Of a stretch of 64,000 bases of DNA, positions 1-20,366 are shown piece after piece. The DNA comes from Piscicola geometra (lineage: Eukaryota; Annelida; Clitellata; Hirudinida; Piscicolidae). The translations under genes were made by a program, and so were the position numbers. Numbering within the stretch: position 1 is the first letter of the stretch; the number at the start of each line of letters is the position of its first letter. The notes under the pieces were generated by a model. The model was not told the DNA's origin. It ran no database searches and saw nothing but the letters and a program-made list of their open reading frames with translations. The DNA is taken from positions 1,021,912-1,085,911 of the forward strand of contig OX030956.1 of NCBI GenBank assembly GCA_943735955.1. The letters run 5' to 3'.

Positions 1-632
1 GATTGTTGTTGTTGTAACATCTATTAACAGTCCTAACCAAAACATTTTCTTGACTCAAGGCTTGTCTAGTGATCAGTGTGTTGGAGGTTTTGTGAATGAT
101 GTCTATACGTCTTCCCTTTCCCTTGTTGCTTTTATCATCCTCTTGAATTCTCCTTCGGGAATTAAGTCTTCTATTCTTATTATTATTTTGCAGCTTGGAA
201 ACTTTGTGGTAAACTGATACTTCGTACAGGGTGAGCTGCAAAATAAAATGAAGCAATTAAAATAATACAGTATAATTTTTAAATCAATTTTTAACATATA
301 AATTCAAGTTATATTTGATTATAAAAATAGGTTATTTAAAATGCTATTACAAAAGCAATTCCTACTGACATTCCATTGAAGGGGATTGAAAGGAGAGTAG
401 AGGCAGGTGTGGAGGATGAGGGTGGATTTGCTCCTAGCCAAAAGATTGAAGGATGGTGGGAGGAAAGGAAAATTCTCTTTGATTTTGCTAGTTTCATATT
501 TTGCTATGCTTTTTGTGGTGATAGTAGAAAAAGAAGTAATAGTAGTAGAAGTAATAGTAGTAGTAGCAGTAGTAGAAGTAATAGTAGAAGCAGTAGTAGT
601 AATAGTAGTAGTAGTAGTAGTAGTAGTAGTAG

Positions 633-722
<90 letters not shown>

Positions 723-753
723 GAGTAGTAGTAGTTATAGTAGTAGTAGCAGC

Positions 754-835
<82 letters not shown>

Positions 836-2136
836 TCTGCTAGAGCACTAGTAGAGATGATTGGCCTGATATAAATCCATGGGGACTGGGGCATTTGCTT
901 GGGTGACTGATTGAGTTTGGAGTCTGTGTCAAAGACTACAGGAGTCACCTTCAATATTGATTGAAGGTGAAGGTCATTTCAATCTATAATAGTCATTGCG
1001 ATGCTAATGATGATGATGATAATAGTGAACAAAATAATTTCTGTAATGAACATTATTTAGTTATTTATATCGTTCAATGACTCCATGAAGACATTTGAAT
1101 GATTAACTTATAATTATAATAACAATAAAATAACTTTTAATCAAAGCACAAACTCTGAATTGGTAGTTATCTGGTTTCAAGTTGAAGTTTGAGATTTCAA
1201 AAACAAAAAGTGAATTTTGGGCATGTTTCAAGGATATCTGGAATATAAAATACAGATTTTGCAGATTTGTGAATAATTAAATAAATAAATCCTATTTAAA
1301 TGAGTTTTTGATCATTTAAGTAATTGTGCAATACAGTTTAAACCCACAGAAATATTCTTGAAAGACTTGAATATTTTGAGCTTTCTTTTGGACATTTTAT
1401 CTTCTTTAAGGTAGAGAAGATCCTCCCAATTTGAATTCTCACTCTTGAATTGTAGTTTGTACACCAAGATGAAGTCATCCTGGCTTAGTATTGGTTTGAA
1501 CTTCACTTCTAAGATGCCTTTATCCATCAATCTAACCAAAGGAGGGTCACTCATATGTGGAAACTCTGTGGGATGTTGGTGCATTTAGACAAAATAAAAA
1601 GATTTTTGTGAAAAAAATAAAGTTCAAATTGGTAGTTTAAATTTCAAACTACCGTATTGACAAGCAGGACCCGCCCAGCCCTTGAGGCAGCGATTAGACT
1701 TGCAAAGACCATTCGTCTGACTGCACTCGTCTCCCTCGGGACAGTGACATTGCTTCTTGCAACCCGCCCCAAACCATCCCGTTGGACACACTGAAGCAAA
1801 TAATGTATGACAGATGTGTTATAAAAAAGTATAGTTTATAAACTTTATGTCAAGAAAGTAAAGCAAAATTAATTCCTTCAAAACCTCGATCGCAAAACTT
1901 TCCAGTCCAACCAAAGGAACATTCTCCATTTGGGCATTGTCCGCTCAATGGGTCACAAGTAAAATCCGAAAGGCAGTGACATTCTTGGTCACATTTCGGT
2001 CCGTATTTATTCGGCGGACAAGAACCTAGAACAATTTTTTGAATGAAAATAAAAAAAGTTTATATTATATATGAAAACTACTTGTTTGGGTAATGAAGAC
2101 AAAGAGAATCAAAAAGAGCGCCGCTTTTAAATTCAT
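1..2136 (-). CDS. Secreted/receptor-type EGF-EGF-FN3 protein, 5' part (3' end beyond window)
   Basis: Minus-strand model: exon 1 2136-2082, exon 2 2025-1885, exon 3 1790-1653, exon 4 1565-1348, exon 5 from 235 leftwards and still open at the edge. All splice phases agree (1,1,1,0). Exon 1 starts with Met and a hydrophobic signal peptide (MNLKAALFLILFVFITQ). Exons 2 and 3 each encode one Cys-rich EGF-like module (CPPNKYGPKC... and CPTGWFGAGC...GPACQYG). Exon 4 plus the start of exon 5 form a fibronectin type III-like fold, ending in the typical strand LTLYEVSVYHKVS. Exon 5 then turns Asn/Lys/Arg-rich, and where it ends is unclear. The order signal-EGF-EGF-FN3 is that of invertebrate Tie-like or RPTP-like receptors and secreted adhesion proteins. 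No kinase or phosphatase domain is in view, so the family is undecided. The exon 4/5 intron (236-1347) contains a 300-bp AGT repeat. Confidence 0.72.
539..836. repeat. (AGT)n trinucleotide microsatellite
   Basis: About 300 bp of AGT/TAG units with AGG, AGC and AAT interruptions, lying in intron 4 of the EGF/FN3 gene. Long open frames here (poly-Ser, poly-Thr, poly-Val) are translations of the repeat. Confidence 0.95.
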
Positions 2137-2328
2137 TTCTGTCAAATTGTCATTGATCGCAGCACAACATCCTTAAAAGATTCTAAAGGAACAAATAAAT
2201 TAATTAATACATAAAAAAATATTTCGTTACTTTTGGAAACAATCATTTTTTTAAACTTATTGTTACGTTTTAATTCAAAAAATATTTTTGTTTATTATTA
2301 TATTAATGAATTTCACTAGAAAAAAATC
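2137..2328. promoter_or_regulatory. Divergent intergenic region, probable shared promoter
   Basis: Only 192 bp separate the start codon of the minus-strand EGF/FN3 gene (2136) from that of the plus-strand three-exon gene (2329). Such head-to-head spacing suggests a bidirectional promoter or overlapping 5'UTRs. The segment is AT-rich; no specific factor site is evident. Confidence 0.4.
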
Positions 2329-3370
2329 ATGACTTCATATGTTGCAAAACGGAAAAGATATATATTCAGGAAAAGACGAAAAGATGCCGCTGTACAAACA
2401 GAGTTTTGCAATCCTGTTAGTATACTTATTGAGAAGATACGAATATTTCATTCAATGGCTAAGTGTGAAAAAGAAAAAATCATTCAAAGTGTCGAATCTT
2501 TAAAACTTCAAAATAAAGAACTCAAGTTAATGATAAAACTCTTCCAAATGGGCTTCTTGAACGATGAATCAGTCCCTTGTTTGCAAGACATAGAGCAAGA
2601 ATTATCTGAAATTTCAAATCCAAACCAGCGGGAAATACTTTGCGAAAAATACACTCTTCATAAAGAATTGCAAGAAACTCAAAAAATTTATTGCGATTTA
2701 GTATCAACCCTTAAAAGCAGACAGCTTAGTAGAGATTCTAAGGTAAGGTAGACTTTCAATTTTCACAGATCACACTTCAACAATTTTAATTGTATAATAA
2801 ATTTTTCACTTAATATGCTCCCCTTCAAAGAACGAAAAAGAAGTTAAAAAGTTCGAGTACGTGTGGGATGATTGTTTCGAAGACTTTGTACAAATCGAAG
2901 ACACAGGAACTAAGAAAACAGGTGAAACTTCACATTACAAGAGTTTTTGTCACAATGAAAAAGCAAACGAAATCATGAATTTGACCATCAGAAACGCAGC
3001 AGCGCTGAAGCAGGTTTCTAATTTAACTAAAAACGCATATAATATGTTGAAGTTAATAGTGGAAAATCATAACTACGGCTCAAAATGTTTAGGAACCTTC
3101 AATTGAAGCATCGTCACTCCACCATTGCAGTTATGGCTGTACAAACAAATGCACCGAAACTTCTTCTCGAACAAGGCATGGACGCCCCAAGTGTACCTCA
3201 CCCTCAAGAACTTCCTCGTGCACCAGGAGTGCATCGACTACAAGTTCCTGAACCAGTATGGAATGGCGGAAAGACTTGAAAGACACGACGATGATTGCAG
3301 AGCCAAAAGTCTTCCTGCATTTCTCAGAGCTCATAAGAATAGACCAGTTACTAAAATTTGGAAGCGCTGA
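2329..3370 (+). CDS. Unrecognised 278-aa charged, partly coiled-coil protein
   Basis: Three exons: 2329-2742, 2831-3013 and 3131-3370, all phase 0, with donors GTAAGG and GTTTCT and acceptors TTCAAAG and ATTGCAG. The introns are short (88 and 117 bp). The N-terminus is strongly basic (MTSYVAKRKRYIFRKRRK), followed by a Lys/Glu/Leu-rich stretch, about residues 35-135, with heptad-like spacing that could form a coiled coil. The middle has Trp/Asp/Glu-rich WDDCFEDF. The last exon is aromatic-rich (WLYKQMHRNFF, KAWTPQVYLTLKNF) and ends in basic KIWKR. There is no signal peptide or membrane segment, so it is probably intracellular. I do not recognise the family. The gene is divergent from the EGF/FN3 gene. 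Confidence 0.65.
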
Positions 3371-4081
3371 TATTCTGAATTTATTCTTCAATGTTCAAAG
3401 TCATTAATGTATTTGAAATATAATTAAAAAATGAAATATGAATAAAAATGACTCGAATTTAGTTTTTATTATATGTCGAAATATTGATTCCACCAATTTT
3501 CAAAGTATTTATTCAAATTTTGAATAATATAACCAATTCAACAAGCACTAAATAAATATAAATGTTTTGAAAATTAAAAGCCAAATACTTATAAAAAGGC
3601 GTCTTTTTTTACAAATAAAATTTATACATTAAGAAGTACCATTATACTATTATTTCTATTGTAAAGCATTTTTAGTTTATTAGGAGTTTTAAAATAATTA
3701 TTTGAGATTCGTAAGAGGATTCCTTTCAAACACCATAAATAAATATATAAAATGTTTATTCTTAGAAAAAACCTATACAAAAAGTTTTATCGCCATTTAT
3801 TATTCAATGTTCAATAAATGTTTTTTTGGTAGCAACAGCAATACTGTACAGCTAATGAGTGTAACTTGAAAGGTTAGTCAACGATGTAGGCCGCTGCCAA
3901 CACTTATAATTTTCACAAATTACTTTTGGTTCCATTTGCGACAAAGCTTGCGCCTTCTTACTTGAGTTGTCAGCTTGTAAAAAAGTACTAATAGAAGAAT
4001 TAATTACTGGTTTTGGTAGATAAGTGAATACGTTTGTAAAACAATTTTGTTAAGCTAATGGCTTGATAATGTGCACGTACA

Positions 4082-4366
<285 letters not shown>

Positions 4367-6120
4367 GTCTTCCATACAAGTCTGTCACTCCCACGAAAGA
4401 CATTCTAAATCCTTCTGATCCTGCCTTCTAAATGGCAACATAGAGCTACACATGTATTACACATGTATGGACACAAATTTGCATATTCTACATGTTAACT
4501 CACATCTAAATAATCATGATATATTTATGTACAATTATCAACTTTGAAAATGAGTAATTTATCATAAACTTTATGTGGATGAGCTTGTAAGTAGAAAAAA
4601 AGCGTTTAAAATTTTAAATTAAAAAAAGTTAATACGCAATATTCTTTAATTCAAAAAACTCTTATTATCATCTTTTCAATCAAAATATTTATTTAAAAAA
4701 TAATTACAATATTCTCCATTTTATTATTTGAAAACGTTTAGCTAATCTAAGTATTCCTTATAAGAAAGGTACTTTTCCACAAGGAGCACAAAGCATTCAG
4801 AAGCAGACCGCTTCCCCAGAGAGTTTATTCTTTCTGCCTGATGACAACTCCAGGTTGAAATGATCTGCAGTTGAGCATGCGAACTGGAAATGCCATAAAG
4901 AAAGAATGGAATATCTTTTCATGACTGATGGCTCAGCTTTTGTTTAGAGAAACGCTTTCTGTCGTGCTCTTCGTTTTCTTAAAAACTTTTATTGGATTAG
5001 ATTCTTTTATATTGGTCAAATTATAAAAAAATATATTAATTTAAAAGAATATTATTTTCAAGTAAGAAAAATTAAATTAAATTAATTTAATAATTTTAAC
5101 ATTTTAAATAATATTATGAGAGAAATATTTCGGAATAAAAACGGTGATAAAATATAAGAAAATATACTTACATTATTTCTTCTTTTTTTAAATTTAAAGG
5201 AAATAAAATTTTACATCTTGTTTAAATTGTTAAGAGTCAATCTAGGAACAAAACATCGTGAGAAGGCAATGAAGGGATGGAGGAGGAGGTCAGGCGAGCG
5301 AGTAATTAGAATGTAAATGATGTATCCAAACGTCTGAAATCTTATTACTCGGCCATCTGTTCCTCTATTCCTCACTGCACTTACTTCTATCTTCATCTCT
5401 CTTCTTATCTTTTAAATTATTTTTCTACTAATTTAGATGAATTTCTTTTTTTTCTGAGCATACAAATTTGTCAAGAAAAATTGTTTTTGGATTTAAAAAA
5501 AGTAAAAAAAATATTTTTGAATTTACCAAGTATTCTAAATCATTTTTTAAACCTGATAAAAGTTAAAAAAATTTCGTTAACATTTCTTTGAAAAAACTAA
5601 AGTTTCATAATCTATCATATTCTTCTAGCTTCTCTTTTTATCTTATTTATCCTTTTATCCCACCCACAAACTCCTTCTGCCTCCGTTTTTTTAGATTTAA
5701 AAAGTCGATCTCAAACAATAAAATAATCCTTTAATAAGTACATAAATAAACGTTAAAAATATTTTTTTACATTTTATCATTATTTTTTAAACCTAAAATC
5801 ATTGTTGGCGCTTTAAATAAGTAATTAGATAATTTTTGGCATCCTTCTTCTTAAGGGGAATTCAATAAAAATTACATTAAATATTCCCTTACGTTTATTT
5901 AATTACACTCTTTTTATTTCTGAACTTAAAATAATATTTAATAAAATAAACACTTTTTATTACAAAATTAGAATCGTTTTTTCATTAAATTCACCGTTGT
6001 CTCAAACTCCATACGGAAAAAATAAATAGGCGGTGCGCATTTTTTCATACCAACTTAAAAGCACACATACTAACATTTAAAAGCAGATTTTCATATAAAT
6101 ATTTACATCCAGACACGCGA

Positions 6121-6453
<333 letters not shown>

Positions 6454-7683
6454 CGAGGAAAAGCATGGGAGGAAGCTAATTCAATTCCGAGTCAATACTC
6501 GCCTAATTGTGGCTTATTTTTCCAATAAACGGTTGAGTAATAGGGTTGCTAGCATGAAGTGCTCTTCATGAAATGCCTCGGCTTGAATCTTCTTTGAAAA
6601 GATTTATTTTCAATACATTCGAAAGGTTAAGAGTGGGTTGATTGTAAAAATATGTTGAGCCAGAAAAAAGAAAGAAGTTAAACCCTTGAAATAATTTATT
6701 AACTTGGGTTTTGTGTTAAGCCCCGCCCTTTACTTTAAAAGTTTTATTTTTTAATAAGCAACTTGTATTTGCAATATTTATTGAAGAACGTGATATTTGA
6801 AATTTAATTAATAATTTGCATGAAAAAGTAAGTATTTTGGTTGCTTTGCCTCCAAAGGAGCTTGCAAACAAGAAGCTGAAGATCGGCGTGTGCCGCAATG
6901 GCGTTTATTCTAAATCCTTTTGACGCAGCAGAAAGCTTCGATGCTTAGTGGATCCACAATAAAGTTTTCGGTATAATTACCCGTTTTAGTTGATCTTATT
7001 GCCGTTTCCTTGACTTTTATGATAGTCAAAAGCAACAGAAAGCTTAACTTTATTTTTACATTATAGTTGTAATTAAAAATTTTTTTTAGTTTTGTCATTT
7101 ATTATATAATTGCATTAAAAAAGTTGAAGTTGCGTTCTTTAGTTAAATAAAATTTTAAATGTTGAAGATTCAATTCCAATAAATTGTTTTAAATAACTTA
7201 ACTTTTCAAGAAAGATATTAAATATATTTCCATGTCAATTACCCAAGCAAAACTTACACAAAATACCCAGAATCGAGAGGCTTTGATGATGCTGGTTGAC
7301 GACCCTTGTCTCAGACGGGACCACATGCTAAGAAAAAATGAATATTTCGTTTATGGAACAATTTTTCACGACGGACAAAAACAAATGAAAATACATGCAA
7401 AAGTACGAAAAGTGAAAACTAAATGGTATACATATGAACGTGCATATATGTAGGAATTTATAGATGCCATGGCGGAAGCGGCAAGATGAGCAAAAGAGAG
7501 CCAGAAAGCCATTTTGCACGTTTAAAGTCCTGAAACAAACAAAATACATTGAAAAATCGTGAAACAAATTTTAAGCAAAAAATTAATTAATTAAAATTTA
7601 AAAACAAATTGTATTAAAACTATTAAAAAACTGTTACACATTTACAATAAATGATGTTTAAAAAAGTGTGAAAAAACTCGAAA

Positions 7684-15927
<8,244 letters not shown>

Positions 15928-17100
15928 TTTCGAAGAAGAAAAGATTTTTAAAGTTTAAATTAAAGGTTTTGGTTTGAGGTGATTTTTGGAAAGTCCATAA
16001 CGTTGAGAGGTTGAATGAAACAGTTAAACGTTATTCAGAATGAAAGATTCTAATGTTAAAAGAATCAAAATAGTGCAAAAGATTAAAGTATTTCTAATTC
16101 GAATGATTATGCAAAGATGAAAAAACATCAAAGCTTTCTTCAAACAATTTGATGAATTATACAAAGTATTTTTACAGCTTTCCAGCTCAAAGCAATAAAA
16201 TTATTTTAAAAAATTTCTAAAATTTTCTGTTTTGCATAGAATAAAAATATCATTGCATATTATTTTGTAAATGATATGCGCTAAATTTTACCGTTTTAAA
16301 TTTTTATAAATGTTGTTCTGGACTTTTCCTAAATGTTTGGTAAATTTGTTTGATCAAAAGTCATTTTTTGGTTTATTCTTCGCGTTCATATACCATTTTA
16401 ATCTTATAAATGAAGTTTATCGTCATCTTGCCATTTTTCTAGTTGAAATTTTAATATGCATTTTGAAACTATTTATTACATTCGGATTTCAAAGTTATCA
16501 TTCTCATTTTTTATCATTCAGTATGGAGGAAAAACGTTGATAAAATGTCTGTTTTCGTTTTTTAGTATATGAAAATTCATTTTCCAAACATTAAATGTTA
16601 TATACACATTTTGTTTTCAATATCTTCAGCTGTCACTTATCATTATTGTTATGTTTTTTTTCATACCTTTTTCCGTTAGCATTGCAAATTTTACAATTTT
16701 TTGTTATATTTTTTTATAAACTTTAGTTTATTTTTTATTTCGTTTTTTTTCAACCTGCTTATTTCGTTTATTTCTTGTTTCAAGCAACCTATTCCATAAT
16801 TTTAATACAGGCTGTTTTTTAACCGGGCATACCTTAGTCATTCCATTATTTTTCACCTTCAAGATTTTTAACAAATTCGTTTTGATGTTGTTTGAGTTTT
16901 GACGTTGTTTTGTTTAACGCTTTTTAAAATAAGTGGATCGTGTCACGTTGGATTTTATAAACAATAACATTCAAAAACCATTGTTAGAACATCCAACCAA
17001 TATCATAAACATGTTAATTTCATGTCTTTTGAATATTAAATAATTTTTTCAAACCTTAAACTAAACACAAAAATAGCTATAAAAACTCAACCTTGTGGAT
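15928..17100. other. AT-rich intergenic region
   Basis: The region between the LHFPL-like gene and the Lys/Cys-rich gene. A 76-codon frame at 16310-16540 is hydrophobic and low in complexity, and I see no supportable gene. Confidence 0.5.
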
Positions 17101-17586
17101 ATGTCAACCACGTCGGGGTCTTCAATAAGTCAAGATAGTGACGTTTCAGTCGCTAAGAAAGATAAAAAAGGAGACAAAAAAACTAAAACGACATCAAAGA
17201 AAAAAGGCATAAAAAAGTCAGTGGCAAAAAAGCCAGCGAAAGGAAGAAGCAAGAAGAAAAGTATAAAAAGGTACCGGCCTGACAGCGAGACGGTTCTCAA
17301 CGCTGTGAGGAGCTACGGGCAAGGGCACGCAGAGTCGGTGGAGGTTCTCTTTGCAGGCATTCCATTGGCTGGGGGTGAAAGACGGCCCAAAAAGTACAAG
17401 TGCAGTGTTAAAGTGGCGAAAAAAGTGAAGGATTTGTTGGATAAGGGATGTGTGCGGGTGGAAAGAGAGTGCGTTTGTCGACCTCCTCCCTGTTGTCAAT
17501 CACCAGTTTACAGAAAAACTTGTCCTGTCTCTGTCAAGTGCTGCCGACCACAACCTTGCATGCATACAACCTGCTGCCGAAAATAA
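17101..17586 (+). CDS. Intronless Lys-rich N-terminal / Cys-rich C-terminal protein, 161 aa
   Basis: One uninterrupted frame from ATG 17101 (an upstream in-frame GTG is ignored) to TAA. Residues 1-60 are Ser/Thr then very Lys-rich (KKDKKGDKKTKTTSKKKG, RSKKKSIKRYR), like linker-histone or sperm basic-protein tails. Residues 60-120 look like a small folded segment (DSETVLNAVRSYGQGHAESV...). The last 45 residues are Cys/Pro-rich (CVCRPPPCCQSP, CCRPQPC, TTCCRK). Basic plus Cys-rich composition and the lack of introns recall sperm nuclear or sperm structural proteins and retrogenes. That is only an analogy; no family is recognised. The open frame and its non-random composition support a real gene. 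Confidence 0.62.
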   Translation: MSTTSGSSISQDSDVSVAKKDKKGDKKTKTTSKKKGIKKSVAKKPAKGRSKKKSIKRYRPDSETVLNAVRSYGQGHAESVEVLFAGIPLAGGERRPKKYKCSVKVAKKVKDLLDKGCVRVERECVCRPPPCCQSPVYRKTCPVSVKCCRPQPCMHTTCCRK

Positions 17587-18349
17587 AGTTTGAGACCTGT
17601 GAGAATTTCACCATTAAAAGATCGAAGAAATTGCCTTGAAAATAATTAAAAAGTATTTCTTACTGATAAAATCTCTAATTTACCGAGTTTATCAGAATTT
17701 TCTAGATTCTTGAGAAATAATTAATTTTTCAGTTCCTGCTTCCTCACCAAATAATTTATCTGTTTCACTATTTTTTACATTTTTAAAAGCACTATTACTA
17801 ATCAATAAAAAGAAGTCCTTCAGCCCATTTTACATATTGCCTTTTAGAAAACTAAAAGAAAAATTTTGGAATGCAAGACAGCAAGCTCGCTGATTATTAA
17901 AGCGGTAAATTTTTTGTCATTCGCCCGAACAGCGTGGGTTCGACTCCTATTGTGCCTTCTGGGTCAAGGCATCAGCTGGTATGAAGCGCCCTTGTCAACT
18001 GCCGTCCCAGTTGCAAAAAGCGGAAAATTATGGTCTAACAGCAGTCTAAATTCCAGCAAGAAATACAGGTCAAGTGCTGTCACAACCACGGAAAAGCATA
18101 CGCGCAAAAACGGTGCAAGAAAATTCTTCATCTGTTAAATCTATTTTTTTAATCTCTACTACATTCTTTCAATTTAATTCTTTTTGATGCCAACAAAACG
18201 ATAGAATGTTTCGTATAAAATGGCTTTTTAATCATTTTAATTCAGTTAAAATAGCAAAAAAAATTCACATGATTTGTAAAATAATAAAATGACTAAAAAG
18301 AATTGTGATTAAAGCAATATTGTTCAAAATAATTTCTGAGGCGAATTAT
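17587..18349. other. Intergenic region with a SINE-like relic
   Basis: AT-rich except for a GC-richer block at about 17870-18110. That block carries a perfect tRNA B-box (GGTTCGACTCC) and is listed separately. No gene is seen in the rest. Confidence 0.5.
17870..18110 (+). repeat. tRNA-derived SINE-like relic
   Basis: It contains GTGGGTTCGACTCC, a perfect match to the RNA polymerase III B-box, about 65 bp downstream of AAGCTCGCTGATTATTAAAG, followed by a GC-richer unique body. No clear A-box or tail is seen. The open frame over it (17866-18138) begins only with a TTG and is not considered a gene. Confidence 0.4.
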
Positions 18350-19134
18350 TTAAACTTTGGGGGGAGCATAAACATGACCAGGAAGAGGAAACTTCTTGAA
18401 GCCTTCTCCCGCTCCTCTGTAAGATTATTACATTATTTTATAACTTATTAAATTTTTATAATTGACTTATAAAACCATAAGTTTAAAATATTAAGAGAAT
18501 TCTTGCATCTGTTGGGTTGGTGTGTAAGCAATCAAAGGCTGTTCCCGAATACGCCTGGCATCTCTTTTGAAATATTGAACCTCAGACATCTTGTGGTTGA
18601 TACCACCTGGGAGAGAGGCTAATGGTTTTGTTCTGTAAAAAAGAAAAAACATCAATTTTAAAAATCTCCACATATTTACAAATGTATTATTTTGTTATTC
18701 AAAGTTGAAATAGCAAAGAAATAATAAATAAAATTGTATCAAACATAAAAGTCGTTCAACATAATGTTTAAATATATTTTGCTTTTTAAAAATAATTTAT
18801 TTAGAAAGCCATACCTAGGAGATACATTGAAGCCTTCAAATCTAAGGTGAGGTCTCAGTGTCCTCTGTTTAGGTGGGAGACTTGAATTTTTTTATGCGAA
18901 GAATCTTAATCAATTTCCTTTTAAGCATGCACTTTATATAGTATATAAAATCAATTAGATTTTTATTCAAGATGTAAAAGTTTGGCAATTAGGATTAATA
19001 GTTTACAGAGCTTAGTCTAGAAAAAATTTGAAAAAAACATTTACTCCTTTTCAGAAATTAGAATGACAAACCTGGCCAATGAGGTTTCTGTACCAAGAGA
19101 TTATTGGAGTTACGTTTCTAGGTTTGACCGTCAT
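18350..19134 (-). CDS. NDUFA7: NADH dehydrogenase (complex I) subunit, NDUFA7/B14.5a-like, about 101 aa
   Basis: Minus-strand exons: 19134-19072, 18864-18815, 18632-18507 and 18416-18350. The protein starts MTVKPRNVTPIISWYRNLIG and continues RTLRPHLRFEGFNVSPRT, then LPGGINHKMSEVQYFKRDARR. The last stretch matches the NDUFA7 signature (Leu-Pro-x-Gly...His-Lys-x-Ser...Tyr...Arg-Asp-x-Arg-Arg). The model ends with PGHVYAPPKV. NDUFA7 is an accessory subunit of mitochondrial complex I and has no classical cleaved presequence. The third intron has no GT donor in range; a GC donor (AT then GCAAGA) gives a phase-2 join to the last exon. Without it the frame would stop at 18491 after TQQMQEFS, about 84 aa, shorter than the family's usual 100-113 aa. 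The divergent Ly6-like gene starts 222 bp away. Confidence 0.75.
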
Positions 19135-19356
19135 TGCGAAAACTTCAACTAACTGGGTGTTTCTAAAAACCAAACAAGAATAAAGTCTGAATGATTTAAA
19201 CTATTTCAATAAATACATATAAAAAAACATTAAAAAATCATGTTAAAACTTTTAGTAATTTTAATTGATCTTGTTTAAAAAGTATAAAAGGGCTTTCCAG
19301 GTAACTCAGAGATATTAGCCATTACTGCTTTTATTTATTTTGCACCTGGTTTGACT
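19135..19356. promoter_or_regulatory. Divergent intergenic region between NDUFA7-like and Ly6-like genes
   Basis: 222 bp between two head-to-head start codons. It probably contains both 5'UTRs and a shared promoter. It is AT-rich, with a TATAAAAG-like string at 19284-19291 pointing toward the Ly6-like gene. Confidence 0.4.
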
Positions 19357-20366
19357 ATGAAGAAACTAGCTGGGGTTTTGTATTTAATTTTCTTTTTAGT
19401 CACCGTCTTTTTGGTCGTTTCAGGTGAACCAAAGTATTTTTTTTATTTAGATTTAAAGATATTTAATTCTTAACCAAATACATTAATGTATTGTTCATGT
19501 ATGTATTCATTCATATTTTGTTCTATTTTTTTACAACTTTAAAAAGAAATATCAATTAATGAAAGCTTTTATAGAAAAAAAGTATGAATGAATGTTTATA
19601 AAATAAAAAAAACTTATTTTTATAATAAATTAGCCAAAGAAAAAAACTTTTGAAAAACTATGTCGAAGCTGGACCTAATCATTTAAAAAATCATTTTAAC
19701 TCTATTGCAATTAATGTTTTGTCAAATCTTACGAAACAACTCACTCACCACCAAACAGTACCAGGTCAGTCACGGCATGTAGACAGTGATTCTCCCCTCA
19801 AGTGCTACCAATGCAACTCCTTCTACGACAGAGGGTGTGCGGACTTTTTCGACAACAGAACCTACCCTCTCATCCCATGCCATCCCAATGTCACCAAGTG
19901 CCGCAAGATCATTCAAGAAAGTAAGAAAAAGCATTAAAGTGTAATGATTAAACAACCCTTAAAAGATGAAAATTGAGAGTTTTTTAAATATATATTTTGA
20001 AAGACTACAATTTTGCGTTTTGCATCTAAATATTTAACGTATTAAAAAAAGTAAAACGTTAATCAACTCAAAGCTCAAAGATGAAGAATATATTTTCAAC
20101 CTCCAACCACCACCACAGCCTTTTACGACGACCACTGGGACGTCAGGTACATCCGCCAGTGCGCCATAGAGGGCGAGGTTGGACCCCACGAAGGCAGGTG
20201 GTGCAAGGAGAGGAGTGGAGGCTACAATGTACGCCTGAAGATTTGCCAATGCGACAACAAAGATGGCTGCAATGGAGCGGCTAAAGAATCGCCTGCGATC
20301 TTGCTAGTTTTCTTTACAATATGTGTCTTTTTCGTAACCGCAAATTTATACAACACTTATTTTTAA
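19357..20366 (+). CDS. Ly6/uPAR-type (Quiver/Sleepless-like) GPI-anchored protein, 158 aa
   Basis: Exons 19357-19423, 19759-19920 and 20119-20366, all introns phase 1. Exon 1 encodes a signal peptide (MKKLAGVLYLIFFLVTVFLV). The mature part shows the three-finger cysteine pattern: CYQCNSFYDRGCADFF, then IPCHP...TKCRK, then RQC, RWCKE and the terminal ICQCDNKDGCNGA. A hydrophobic C-terminus after KESPA is consistent with a GPI-anchor signal. Members of this family in invertebrates act at the cell surface, some modulating potassium channels, nicotinic receptors or septate junctions; which role applies here cannot be told. Exon 2 has two in-frame acceptors 6 nt apart (AACAG and ACCAG), so a two-residue variant just before the mature domain is possible. 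Confidence 0.85.

Noticed and set aside
376..954. Poly-Ser, poly-Val and poly-Thr frames
   Set aside because: Translations of the AGT microsatellite within an intron.
7232..7453. 73-codon plus-strand frame upstream of the LHFPL-like gene
   Set aside because: Short, no recognisable motif, AT-rich surroundings. A small gene or upstream ORF cannot be excluded.
17866..18138. 90-codon plus-strand frame
   Set aside because: It starts only at TTG, covers a SINE-like relic with a perfect B-box, and has no recognisable protein features.
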